DNA from: Urophycis tenuis
Taxonomy: Eukaryota; Chordata; Actinopteri; Gadiformes; Phycidae
DNA: 64,000 nucleotides
Direction: 5' to 3'
NCBI GenBank assembly: GCA_036785325.1
Contig: JAXIVH010000020.1
Coordinates: 7,049,879 to 7,113,878 of the forward strand
This document shows, in pieces, positions 37,401 to 48,208 of the stretch; within the stretch, counting starts at the first letter, position 1, and each line of letters starts with the position of its first letter. The translations under genes and the position numbers were made by a program. The notes under the pieces are model-generated. The model had not been told where the DNA came from. It did not search any database and saw only the letters and a program-made list of their open reading frames with translations.

Positions 37401-40400
37401 TGAAACGTTGAAGGTATGTTTTTAGCTGCTGGGTAGACTTCAGTCAACCTGACGCAGTTTAGTCTGTGATCAACCAGACTGCTCGCGGATGGGCTCATTT
37501 TAAGCGGGGAAATCTAAGCTTTCCAACGGCGTATGGCAAGACTATATTGACTCATGGGTCATTGAAATACTAAGCTAATTAATTTGTGTTCTGTAAGGAA
37601 AGATTGATGTTAATTGAAACGTTGAAGGTATGTTTTTAGCTGCTGGGTAGACTTCAGTCAACCTGACGCAGTTTAGTCTGTGATCAACCAGACTGCTCGC
37701 GGATGGGCTCATTTTAAGCGGGGAAATCTAAGCTTTCCAACAGCGTATGGCAAGACTATATTGACTCATGGGTCGTTGAAATACTAAGCTAATTAATTTG
37801 TGTTCTGTAAGGAAAGATTGATGTTAATTGAAACGTTGAAGGTATGTTTTTAGCTGCTGGGTAGACTTCATTCAACCTGACGCAGTTTAGTCTGTGATCA
37901 ACCAGACTGCTCGCGGATGGGCTCATTTTAAGCGGGGAAATCTAAGCTTTCCAACGGCCTATGGCAAGACTATATTGACTCATGGGTCATTGAAATACTA
38001 AGCTAATTAATTTGTGTTCTGTAAGGAAAGATTGATGTTAATTGAAACGTTGAAGGTATGTTTTTAGCTGCTGGGTAGACTTCAGTCAACCTGACGCAGT
38101 TTAGTCTGTGATCAACCAGACTGTTCGCGGATGGGCTCATTTTAAGCGGGGAAATCTAAGCTTTCCAACGGCGTATGGCAAGACTATATTCACCAATGGC
38201 CCGTTGAAATACTAAGCTAATTAATTTGTGTTCTGTAAGGAAAGACTGATGTCAATTGAAACGTTAAAGGTATGTTTTTAGCTGCTGGGTAGACTTCATT
38301 CAACCTGACGCAGTTTAGTCTGTGATCAACCAGACTGCTCGCGGATGGGCTCATTTTAAGCGGGGAAATCTAAGCTTTCCAACGGCGTATGGAAAGACTA
38401 TATTGACTCATGGGTCGTTGAAATACTAAGCTAATTAATTTGTGTTCTGTAAGGAAAGATTGATGTTAATTGAAACGTTGAAGGTATGTTTTTAGCTGCT
38501 GGGTAGACTTCACTCAACCTGACACAGTTTTGTCTGTGAGCAACGAAATTGCTCGGGGATGGGCTCATTATAAGCGGGGAAATCTAAGCTTTCCAACGGC
38601 GTATGGCAAGACTATATTCACCAAAGGGTCGTTGAAATACTAAGCTAATTAATTTGTGTTCTGTAAGGAAAGATTGATGTTAATTGAAACGTTTAAGGTA
38701 TGTTTTTAGCTGCTGGGTAGACTTCAGTCAACCTGACGCAGTTTAGTCTGTGATCAACCAGACTGCTGGCGGATGGGCTCATTTTAAGCAGGGAAATCTA
38801 AGCTTTTCAACGGCGTATGGTAAGACTATATTCACCAAAGGGCCGTTGAAATACTAAGCTAATTAATTTGTGTTCTGTAAGGAAAGATTGATGTTAATTG
38901 AAACGTTAAAGGTATGTTTTTGGCTGCTGGGTAGACTTCATTCAACCTGACGCAGTTTAGTCTGTGATCAACCAGACTGCTCGCGGATGGGCTCATTTTA
39001 AGCGGGGAAATCTAAGCTTTCCAACGGCGTATGGCAAGACTATATTGACTCATGGGTCGTTGAAATACTAAGCTAATTAATTTGTGTTCTGTAAGGAAAG
39101 ATTGATGTTAATTGAAACGTTGAAGGTATGTTTTTAGCTGCTGGGTAGACTTCAGTCAACCTGACGCAGTTTAGTCTGTGAGCAACCAAATTGCTCGGGG
39201 ATGGGCTCATTATAAGCGGGGAAATCTATGCTTTCCAACGGCGTATGGCAAGACTATATTCACCAAAGGGTCGTTGAAATACTAAGCTAATTAATTTGTG
39301 TTCTGTAAGGAAAGATTGATGTTACTTGAAACGTTGAAGGTATGTTTTTAGCTGCTGGGTAGACTTCAGTCAACCTGACGCAGTTTAGTCTGTGATCAAC
39401 CAGACTGCTCGCGGATGGGCTCATTTTAAGCGGGGAAATCTAAGCTTTCCAACGGCGTATGGCAAGACTATATTGACTCATGGGTCATTGAAATACTAAG
39501 CTAATTAATTTGTGTTCTGTAAGGAAAGATTGATGTTAATTGAAACGTTGAAGGTATGTTTTTAGCTGCTGGGTAGACTTCAGTCAACCTGACGCAGTTT
39601 AGTCTGTGATCAACCAGACTGCTCGCGGGTGGGCTCATTTTAAGCGGGGAAATCTAAGCTTTCCAACAGCGTATGGCAAGACTATATTGACTCATGGGTC
39701 GTTGAAATACTAAGCTAATTAATTTGTGTTCTGTAAGGAAAGATTGATGTTAATTGAAACGTTGAAGGTATGTTTTTAGCTGCTGGGTAGACTTCATTCA
39801 ACCTGACGCAGTTTAGTCTGTGATCAACCAGACTGCTCGCAGATGGGCTCATTTTAAGCGGGGAAATCTAAGCTTTCCAACGGCCTATGGCAAGACTATA
39901 TTGACTCATGGGTCATTGAAATACTAAGCTAATTAATTTGTGTTCTGTAAGGAAAGATTGATGTTAATTGAAACGTTGAAGGTATGTTTTTAGCTGCTGG
40001 GTAGACTTCAGTCAACCTGACGCAGTTTAGTCTGTGATCAACCAGACTGCTCGCGGATGGGCTCATTTTAAGCGGGGAAATCTAAGCTTTTCAACGGCGT
40101 ATGGCAAGACTATATTCACCAATGGCCCGTTGAAATACTAAGCTAATTAATTTGTGTTCTGTAAGGAAAGATTGATGTCAATTGAAACGTTAAAGGTATG
40201 TTTTTAGCTGCTGGGTAGACTTCATTCAACCTGACGCAGTTTAGTCTGTGATCAACCAGACTGCTCGCGGATGGGCTCATTTTAAGCGGGGAAATCTAAG
40301 CTTTCCAACGGCGTATGGAAAGACTATATTGACTCATGGGTCGTTGAAATACTAAGCTAATTAATTTGTGTTCTGTAAGGAAAGATTGATGTTAATTGAA

Positions 40401-42516
40401 ACGTTGAAGGTATGTTTTTAGCTGCTGGGTAGACTTCACTCAACCTGACACAGTTTTGTCTGTGAGCAACCAAATTGCTCGGGGATGGGCTCATTATAAG
40501 CGGGGAAATCTAAGCTTTCCAACGGCGTATGGCAAGACTATATTCACCAAAGGGTCGTTGAAATACTAAGCTAATTAATTTGTGTTCTGTAAGGAAAGAT
40601 TGATGTTAATTGAAACGTTTAAGGTATGTTTTTAGCTGCTGGGTAGACTTCAGTCAACCTGACGCAGTTTAGTCTGTGATCAACCAGACTGCTGGCGGAT
40701 GGGCTCATTTTAAGCAGGGAAATCTATGCTTTTCAACGGCGTATGGTAAGACTATATTCACCAAAGGGCCGTTGAAATACTAAGCTAATTAATTTGTGTT
40801 CTGTAAGGAAAGATTGATGTTAATTGAAACGTTAAAGGTATGTTTTTGGCTGCTGGGTAGACTTCATTCAACCTGACGCAGTTTAGTCTGTGATCAACCA
40901 GACTGCTCGCGGATGGGCTCATTTTAAGCGGGGAAATCTAAGCTTTCCAACGGCGTATGGCAAGACTATATTGACTCATGGGTCGTTGAAATACTAAGCT
41001 AATTAATTTGTGTTCTGTAAGGAAAGATTGATGTTAATTGAAACGTTGAAGGTATGTTTTTAGCTGCTGGGTAGACTTCCTTCAACCTGACGCAGTTTAG
41101 TCTGTGAGCAACCAAATTGCTCGGGGATGGGCTCATTATAAGCGGGGAAATCTATGCTTTCCAACGGCGTATGGCAAGACTATATCCACCAAAGGGTCGT
41201 TGAAATACTAAGCTAATTAATTTGTGTTCTGTAAGGAAAGATTGATGTTAATTGAAACGTTGAAGGTATGTTTTTAGCTGCTGGGTAGACTTCAGTCAAC
41301 CTGACGCAGTTTAGTCTGTGATCAACCAGACTGCTCGTGGATGGGCTCATTTTAAGTGGGGAAATCTAAGCTTTCCAACGGCGTATGGCAAGACTATATC
41401 GACTCATGGGTCGTTGAAATACTAAGCTAATTAATTTGTGTTCTGTAAGGAAAGATTGATGTTAATTGAAACGTTGAAGGTATGTTTTTAGCTGCTGGGT
41501 AGACTTCAGTCAACCTGACGCAGTTTAGTCTGTGATCAACCAGACTGCTCGCGGATGGGCTCATTTTAAGCGGGGAAATCTAAGCTTTCCAACGGCGTAT
41601 GGCAAGACTATATTGACTCATGGGTCATTGAAATACTAAGCTAATTAATTTGTGTTCTGTAAGGAAAGATTGATGTTAATTGAAACGTTGAAGGTATGTT
41701 TTTAGCTGCTGGGTAGACTTCAGTCAACCTGACGCAGTTTAGTCTGTGATCAACCAGACTGCTCGCGGATGGGCTCATTTTAAGCGGGGAAATCTAAGCT
41801 TTCCAACAGCGTATGGCAAGACTATATTGACTCATGGGTCGTTGAAATACTAAGCTAATTAATTTGTGTTCTGTAAGGAAAGATTGATGTTAATTGAAAC
41901 GTTGAAGGTATGTTTTTAGCTGCTGGGTAGACTTCAGTCAACCTGACGCAGTTTAGTCTGTGATCAACCAGACTGCTCGCGGATGGGCTCATTTTAAGCG
42001 GGGAAATCTAAGCTTTCCAACGGCGTATGACAAGACTATATTCACTAAAGGGTCGTTGAAATACTAAGCTAATTAATTTGTGTTCTGTAAGGAAAGATTG
42101 ATGTTAATTGAAACGTTGAAGGTATGTTTTTAGCTGCTGGGTAGACTTCAGTCAACCTGACGCAGTTTAGTCTGTGATCAACCAGACCGCTCGAGGATGG
42201 GCTCATTTTAAGCGGGGAAATCTAAGCTTTCCAACGGCGTATGGCAAGACTATATTCACTCAAGGATCGTTGAAATACTAAGCTAATTAATTTGTGTTCT
42301 GTAAGGAAAGATTGATGTTAATTGAAACGTTGAAGGTATGTCTTTAGCTGCTGTGTAGACTTCAGTCAACCTGACGCAGATTTGTCTGTGAGCAACCAAA
42401 TTGCTCGGAGATGGGCTCATTTTAAACGGGGAAATCTAAGCTTTCCAACGACGTATGGCATGACTATATTTGCCCATGGGTCGTCGAAATAATAAGCTGA
42501 TTCATGTGTGTTCTGT
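31404..42516 (+). repeat. Satellite block 4 (52 monomers)
   Basis: 11113 bp, equal to 52 x 214 - 15. Starts at 31617 and 42317 are exactly 50 units apart, so there is no net indel in 10.7 kb. It holds the 7/10/9-monomer higher-order run at 35255-40818 and an insert-free copy of the right-flank monomer class near 33655-33760. I see no gene in it. Confidence 0.97.
35255..40818 (+). repeat. Run of higher-order units of 7, 10 and 9 monomers
   Basis: TTTTTGGCTG start-type monomers lie at 35255, 36753, 38893 and 40819, giving spacings of exactly 1498, 2140 and 1926 bp. The 2140-bp unit (36753-38892) is the canonical 10-monomer series. The 1926-bp unit lacks only the TATATCGACTC monomer, because TCTATGC is followed directly by the GGGTCATTG monomer. 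The 1498-bp unit breaks off after the CAACAGCG monomer and jumps to the CTGGCGG type. Whole-monomer deletions in register explain all three lengths. Confidence 0.88.
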
Positions 42517-42703
42517 TGGCTGTGGAAAGAAAATAGCACACAAGTCATACCAAGTCACCTTTATTTTTCAGTGATAAACATTAATAAATAAACAGTATGG
42601 ACATTGTATAAACAGTTGTATAAAAAGTGTAAACGGTATGAACAGTGTTCTTATAAAAGATATCAATATCAATACTGATCACGTGTGTATTTTATATTTC
42701 CAG

Positions 42704-43207
42704 GTTATTTGTTGATGAGCCAGAGCCTGTGACTCCCACCAACCGGCCCGTTCAGCCCACTGCGTTGTCGTCCTCCACCCGGCCGAAGCCTCCTGCGCCC
42801 ACCCGCCTCCAGCCGAGTCCTCCTGCTGCGTCAGCCTGTGGCCCGCCCGCCCCCTGTGTCGGCAGCACCCATACCGCTGGTCCTCCCCGCACAGCCACAG
42901 GCCCCCTCCGTCCTGCTTCGTGGGCCATCCTGCAGCTGTCTCTGCAGTCATCGTGTGTCAAAACCATTCAAACTTGTATATGGTAACATTTCAAAATGAC
43001 ACCAGCATAAATGAGGACCTTGCAATAGGTTGTGTGTTACATGACCCCCCTGGCATACAGCTGTATGTCTCTGTGAAGGTGGTTGTGAAGAACTGCATCC
43101 GGCTGAACAAGTACAAGTGCCGGCGAGGCAGCAACTCTCTCGAGGGGTTGCACGCCCACCTGGTTAACGCCATCCCTTCACAGCGATGTGGGATCATGCC
43201 GTTCCAA
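42704..43207 (+). pseudogene. Exon-like segment, copy 4
   Basis: 504 bp with intact splice-like borders. It has CGA rather than TGA, so the second frame runs 99 codons from a GTG at 42920 into the following intron-like DNA. Private change GAGTCC for GAGGCC in the Pro-rich half (Arg to Ser). Variants: H, Q, ATC, TGT (C). The combination of H with CGA is unique to this copy. Confidence 0.45.
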
Positions 43208-43220
43208 GTAAGTGATTAAA

Positions 43221-43228
43221 ACACACAA

Positions 43229-43269
<41 letters not shown>

Positions 43270-43335
43270 CGCGCGCGCGCATATATACACACACACACAC
43301 ACACTTATATATACACACACATATATATATATATA
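43221..43335 (+). repeat. CA/CG/TA microsatellite, copy 4
   Basis: About 115 bp with two CAAACA interruptions (near 43227 and 43252). The (CA)n arm is the most broken of the eleven apart from copy 5. Confidence 0.95.
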
Positions 43336-43518
43336 CTTAAACATAGCTGACCCTTTTTTTCCCCCTTCTCGGGGATTATTCTCCCAGTTTTGATCTCGGA
43401 CGTCTGGTCACTTATAGCATATAATAATATTCTATTACTGTTAAGCCAACTATGAATAATAAAACAGGCCAAAACATGTGTCCTTTATCATAGCTACACG
43501 TGTTACAAAAAAAACGCG

Positions 43519-45215
43519 TGAATTGAAAAGTTGAAGGTATGTTTTTAGCTGCTGGGTAGACTTCAGTCAACCTGACGCAGTTTTGTCTGTGAGCAACCAA
43601 ATTGTTCGGGGATGGGCTCATTTTAAGCGGGGAAATCTAAGGTTCCCAACGGCGTATGGCAAGACTATATTGAGTCATGGGTCGTTGAAATACTAAGCTA
43701 ATTAATTTCTGTTCTTTATTGAAAGATTGATCTTAATTGAAACGTTGAAGGTATGTTTTTAGCTGCTGGGTAGACTTCAGTCAACCTGACGCAGTTTTGT
43801 CTGTGAGCAAGCAGACTGCTCGCGGATGGGCTCATTTTAAGCGGGGAAATCTAAGCTTTCCAACGGCGTATGGCAAGACTATATTGACTCATTGGTCGTT
43901 GAAATACTAAGCTAATTAATTTGTGATCTGTAAGGAAAGATTGATGTTAATTGAAACGTTGAAGGTATGTTTTAACTGCTGGGTAGACTTCAGTCAACCT
44001 GACACAGTTTTGTCTCTGAGCAACCAAATTGCTTGGGGATGGGCTCATTATAAGCGGGGAAATCTAAGCTTTTCAACGGCGTATGGCAAGACTATATTCA
44101 CCAAAGGGCCTTTGAAATACTAAGCTAATTAATTTGTGTTCTGTAAGGAAAGATTGATGTTAATTGAAACGTTAAAGGTATGTTTTTAGCTGCTGGGTAG
44201 ACTTCAGTCAACCTGACACAGTTTTGTCTCTGAGCAACCAAATTGCTTGGGGATGGGCTCATTATAAGCGGGGAAATCTAAGCTTTTCAACGGCGTATGG
44301 CAAGACTATATTCACTAAAGGGTCGTTGAAATACTAAGCTAATTAATTTGTGTTCTGTAAGGAAAGATTGATGTTAATTGAAACGTTAAAGGTATGTTTT
44401 TAGCTGCTGGGTAGACTTCATTCAACCTGACGCAGTTTAGTCTGTGATCAACCAGACTGCTCGCGGATGGGCTCATTTTAAGCGGGGAAATCTAAGCTTT
44501 CCAACGGCGTATGGCAAGACTATATTGACTCATGGGTCATTGAAATACTAAGCTAATTAATTTTTTGTTCTGTAAGGAAAGATTGATGTTAATTGAAACG
44601 TTGAAGGTATGTTTTTAGCTGCTGGGTAGACTTCAGTCAACCTGACGCAGTTTAGTCTGTGATCAACCAGACTGCTCGCGGATGGGCTCATTTTAAGCGG
44701 GGAAATCTAAGCTTTCCAACGGCGTATGGCAAGAGTATATTGACTCATGGGTCGTTGAAATACTAAGCTAATTAATTTGTGTTCTGTAAGGAAAGATTGA
44801 TGTTAATTGAAACGTTGAAGGTATGTTTTTAGCTGCTGGGTAGACTTCAGTCAACCTGACGCAGTTTAGTCTGTGATCAACCAGACTGCTCGAGGATGGG
44901 CTCATTTTAAGCGGGGAAATCTAAGCTTTCCAACGGCGTATGGCAAGACTATATTCACTAAAGGGTCGTTGAAATACTAAGCTAATTAATTTGTGTTCTG
45001 TAAGGAAAGATTGATGTTAATTGAAACGTTGAAGGTATGTCTTTAGCTGCTGTGTAGACTTCAGTCAACCTGATGCAGATTTGTCTGTGAGCAACCAAAT
45101 TGCTCGGAGATGGGCTCATTCTAAACGGGGAAATCTAAGCTTTCCAACGACGTATGGCATGACTATATTTGCCCATGGGTCGTCGAAATAATAAGCTGAT
45201 TCATGTGTGTTCTGT
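43519..45215 (+). repeat. Satellite block 5 (8 monomers)
   Basis: 1697 bp, equal to 8 x 214 - 15. A 1-bp loss near 43970 (GTTTTAACTGCTGGG) is balanced by a 1-bp gain near 44563 (AATTTTTTGTTCTG). The 1-bp loss opens a meaningless 66-codon frame, which I do not call. Confidence 0.96.
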
Positions 45216-45402
45216 TGGCTGTGGAAAGAAAATAGCACACAAGTCATACCAAGTCACCTTTATTTTTCAGTGATAAACATTAATAAATAAACAGTATGGA
45301 CATTGTATAAACAGTTGTATAAAAAGTGTAAACGGTATGAACAGTGTTCTTATAAAAGATATCAATATCAATACTGATCACGTGTGTATTTTATATTTCC
45401 AG

Positions 45403-45906
45403 GTTATTTGTTGATGAGCCAGAGCCTGTGACTCCCACCAACCGGCCCGTTCAGCCCACTGCGTTGTCGTCCTCCACCCGGCCGAAGCCTCCTGCGCCCA
45501 CCCGCCTCCAGCCGAGGCCTCCTGCTGCGTCAGCCTGTGGCCCGCCCGCCCCCTGTGTCGGCAGCACCCATACCGCTGGTCCTCCCCGCACAGCCACAGG
45601 CCCCCTCCGTCCTGCTTCGTGGGCCATCCTGCAGCTGTCTCTGCAGTCATCGTGTGTCAAAACCATTCAAACTTGTATATGGTAACATTTCAAAATGACA
45701 CCAGCATAAATGAGGACCTTGCAATAGGTTGTGTGTTACATGACCCCCCTGGCATACAGCTGTATGTCTCTGTGAAGGTGGTTGTGAAGAACTGCATCCG
45801 GCTGAACAAGTACAAGTGCCGGTGAGGCAGCAACTCTCTCGAGGGGTTGCACGCCCACCTGGTTAACGCCATCCCTTCACAGCGATGTGGGATTATGCCG
45901 TTCCAA
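45403..45906 (+). pseudogene. Exon-like segment, copy 5, with TGA
   Basis: 504 bp, borders intact, TGA at 45823-45825 in the second frame. Variants: H, Q, ATC, TGT (C), plus a private GGGATTATG near the 3' end. It combines TGA with ATC, unlike copies 3, 8, 9 and 11, which have TGA with GTC. Confidence 0.5.
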
Positions 45907-45919
45907 GTAAGTGATTAAA

Positions 45920-46018
45920 ACACACACAAACACACACACACATACACACACACACACACACACACGCGCATATATACACACACACACACGCATATATACA
46001 CACACATATATATATATA
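45920..46018 (+). repeat. CA/CG/TA microsatellite, copy 5
   Basis: About 99 bp, the shortest copy. It is interrupted by CAAACA and CATACA, has a minimal CGCG tract, and has ACACGCATATATAC where most copies have ACACTTATATATAC. Interruptions and shortness fit a decayed, less mutable allele. Confidence 0.95.
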
Positions 46019-46201
46019 CTTGAACATAGCTGACCCTTTTTTTCCCCCTTCTCGGGGATTATGCTCCCAGTTTTGATCTCGGACGTCTGGTCACTTATAG
46101 CATATAATAATATTCTATTACTGTTAAGCCAACTATGAATAATAAAACAGGCCAAAACATGTGTCCTTTATCATAGCTACACGTGTTACAAAAAAAACGC
46201 G

Positions 46202-47518
46202 TGAATTGAAAAGTTGAAGGTATGTTTTTAGCTGCTGGGTAGACTTCAGTCAACCTGACGCAGTTTTGTCTGTGAGCAACCAAATTGCTCGGGGATGGGC
46301 TCATTTTAAGCGGGGAAATCTAAGGTTCCCAACGGCGTATGGCAAGACTATATTGAGTCATGGGTCGTTGAAATACTAAGCTAATTAATTTCTGTTCTTT
46401 ATTGAAAGATTGATCTTAATTGAAACGTTGAAGGTATGTTTTTAGCTGCTGGGTAGACTTCAGTCAACCTGACGCAGTTTTGTCTGTGAGCAAGCAGACT
46501 GCTCGCGGATGGGCTCATTTTAAGCGGGGAAATCTAAGCTTTTCAACGGCGTATGGCAAGACTATATTGACGCATGGGTCGTTTAAATACTAAGCTAATT
46601 AATTTGTGTTCTGTAAGGAAAGATTGATGTTAATTGAAACGTTGAAGGTATGTCTTTAGCTGCTGTGTAGACTTCAGTCAACCTGACGCAGATTTGTCTG
46701 TCAGCAACCAAATTGCTCGGGGATGGGCTCATTATAAGCGGGGAAATCTAAGCTTTCCAACGGCGTATGGCAACACTATATTCACCAAAGGGCCGTTGAA
46801 ATACTAAGCTAATTAATTTGTGTTCTGTAAGGAAAGATTGATGTTAATTGAAACGTTAAAGGTATGTTTTTAGCTGCTGGGTAGACTTCATTCAACCTGA
46901 CGCAGTTTAGTCTTTTATCAACCAGACTGCTCGCGGATGGGCTCATTTTAAGCGGGGAAATCTAAGCTTTCCAAAGGCGTATGGCAAGACTATATTGACT
47001 CATGGGTCGTTGAAATACTAAGCTAATTAATTTGTGTTCTGTAAGGAAAGATTGATGTTAAATGAAACGTTGAAGGTATGTTTTTAGCTGCTGGGTAGAC
47101 TTCAGTCAACCTGACGCAGTTTTGTCTGTGAGCAACCAAATTGCTCAGGGATGGGCTCATTATAAGCGGGGAAATCTAAGCTTTCCAACGGCGTATGGCA
47201 AGACTATATTCACCAAAGGGTCGTTGAAATACTAAGCTAATTAATTTGTGTTCTGTAAGGAAAGATTGATGTTAATTGAAACGTTGAAGGTATGTTTTTA
47301 GCTGCTGGGTAGACTTCAGTCAACCTGACGCAGTTTAGTCTGTGATCAACCAGACTGCTCGCGGATGGGCTCATTTTAAGCGGGGAAATCTAAGCTTTCC
47401 AACGGCGTATGGCAAGACTATATCGACTCATGGGTCGTTGAAATACTAAGCTAATTAATTTGTGTTCTGTAAGGAAAGATTGATGTTAATTGAAACGTTG
47501 AAGGTATGTTTTTAGCTG
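46202..47518 (+). repeat. Satellite block 6 (about 6 monomers)
   Basis: 1317 bp, equal to 6 x 214 + 33, because it ends at the truncation junction (unit position 34) rather than at the normal insertion point. Its last four monomers (from about 46622) match the 5-monomer unit that precedes copy 1, including GTCAGCAACC, CCAAAGGCG and GCTCAGGG. Confidence 0.95.
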
Positions 47519-47898
47519 TGGCCCGCCCGTGGCCCGCCCGCCCCCTGTGTCGGCAGCACCCATACCGCTGGTCCTCCCCGCACAGCCACAGGCCCCCTCC
47601 GTCCTGCTTCGTGGGCCATCCTGCAGCTGTCTCTGCAGTCATCGTGTGTCAAAACCATTCAAACTTGTATATGGTAACATTTCAAAATGACACCAGCATA
47701 AATGAGGACCTTGCAATAGGTTGTGTGTTACATGACCCCCCTGGCATACAGCTGTATGTCTCTGTGAAGGTGGTTGTGAAGAACTGCATCCGGCTGAACA
47801 AGTACAAGTGCCGGTGAGGCAGCAACTCTCTCGAGGGGTTGCACGCCCACCTGGTTAACGCCATCCCTTCACAGCGATATGGGATCATGCCGTTCCAA
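47519..47898 (+). pseudogene. Truncated exon-like segment, copy 6, with TGA
   Basis: 380 bp. The chimeric frame from the satellite ATG (47506) ends after 103 codons at TGA 47815-47817, whereas in copy 1 it runs on. Variants: CAT (H), CAG (Q), TGA, ATC, TAT (Y). The H-TGA part matches copies 3 and 5, and the final TAT matches copies 1, 2 and 7. The mixture points to gene conversion or crossover inside the exon. Confidence 0.5.
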
Positions 47899-47908
47899 GT
47901 AAGTGATT

Positions 47909-47911
<3 letters not shown>

Positions 47912-47963
<52 letters not shown>

Positions 47964-48026
47964 GCGCGCGCGCATATATACACACACACACACACACTTA
48001 TATATACACACACATATATATATATA
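47912..48026 (+). repeat. CA/CG/TA microsatellite, copy 6
   Basis: About 115 bp, uninterrupted (CA)n, then (CG)n of about 6 repeats. It is 10 bp shorter than copy 1, with which it shares the truncation. Confidence 0.95.
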
Positions 48027-48208
48027 CTTAAACATAGCTGACCCTTTTTTTCCCCCTTCTCGGGGATTATGCTCCCAGTTTTGATCTCGGACGTCTGGTC
48101 ACTTATAGCATATAATAATATTCTATTACTGTTAAGCCAACTATGAATAATAAAACAGGCCAAAACATGTGTCCTTTATCATAGCTACACGTGTTACAAA
48201 TAAACGCG

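Larger units (their letters stand above)
42517..43518 (+). repeat. Insert copy 4, full length
   Basis: 1002 bp. The right end has CACGTGTTACAAAAAAAACGCG. A private change, GGGGATTATTCTCCC for GGGGATTATGCTCCC, lies at about 43371-43385. Confidence 0.93.
45216..46201 (+). repeat. Insert copy 5, full length
   Basis: 986 bp, the shortest full copy because of its short microsatellite. The right end has CACGTGTTACAAAAAAAACGCG. Private change TACTTGAACATAG for TACTTAAACATAG just 3' of the microsatellite. Confidence 0.93.
47519..48208 (+). repeat. Insert copy 6, 5'-truncated
   Basis: 690 bp. Same truncation junction as copy 1, including the duplicated TGGCCCGCCCG, and the same right end (ACAAATAAACGCG, GAATTGGAAAG, CAGTGAACC). 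Its internal alleles differ from copy 1. Confidence 0.93.

Noticed and set aside
43923..44123. 66-codon plus-strand frame in the satellite
   Set aside because: It is open only because of a 1-bp deletion near 43970 in one monomer. All other monomers have a stop there.
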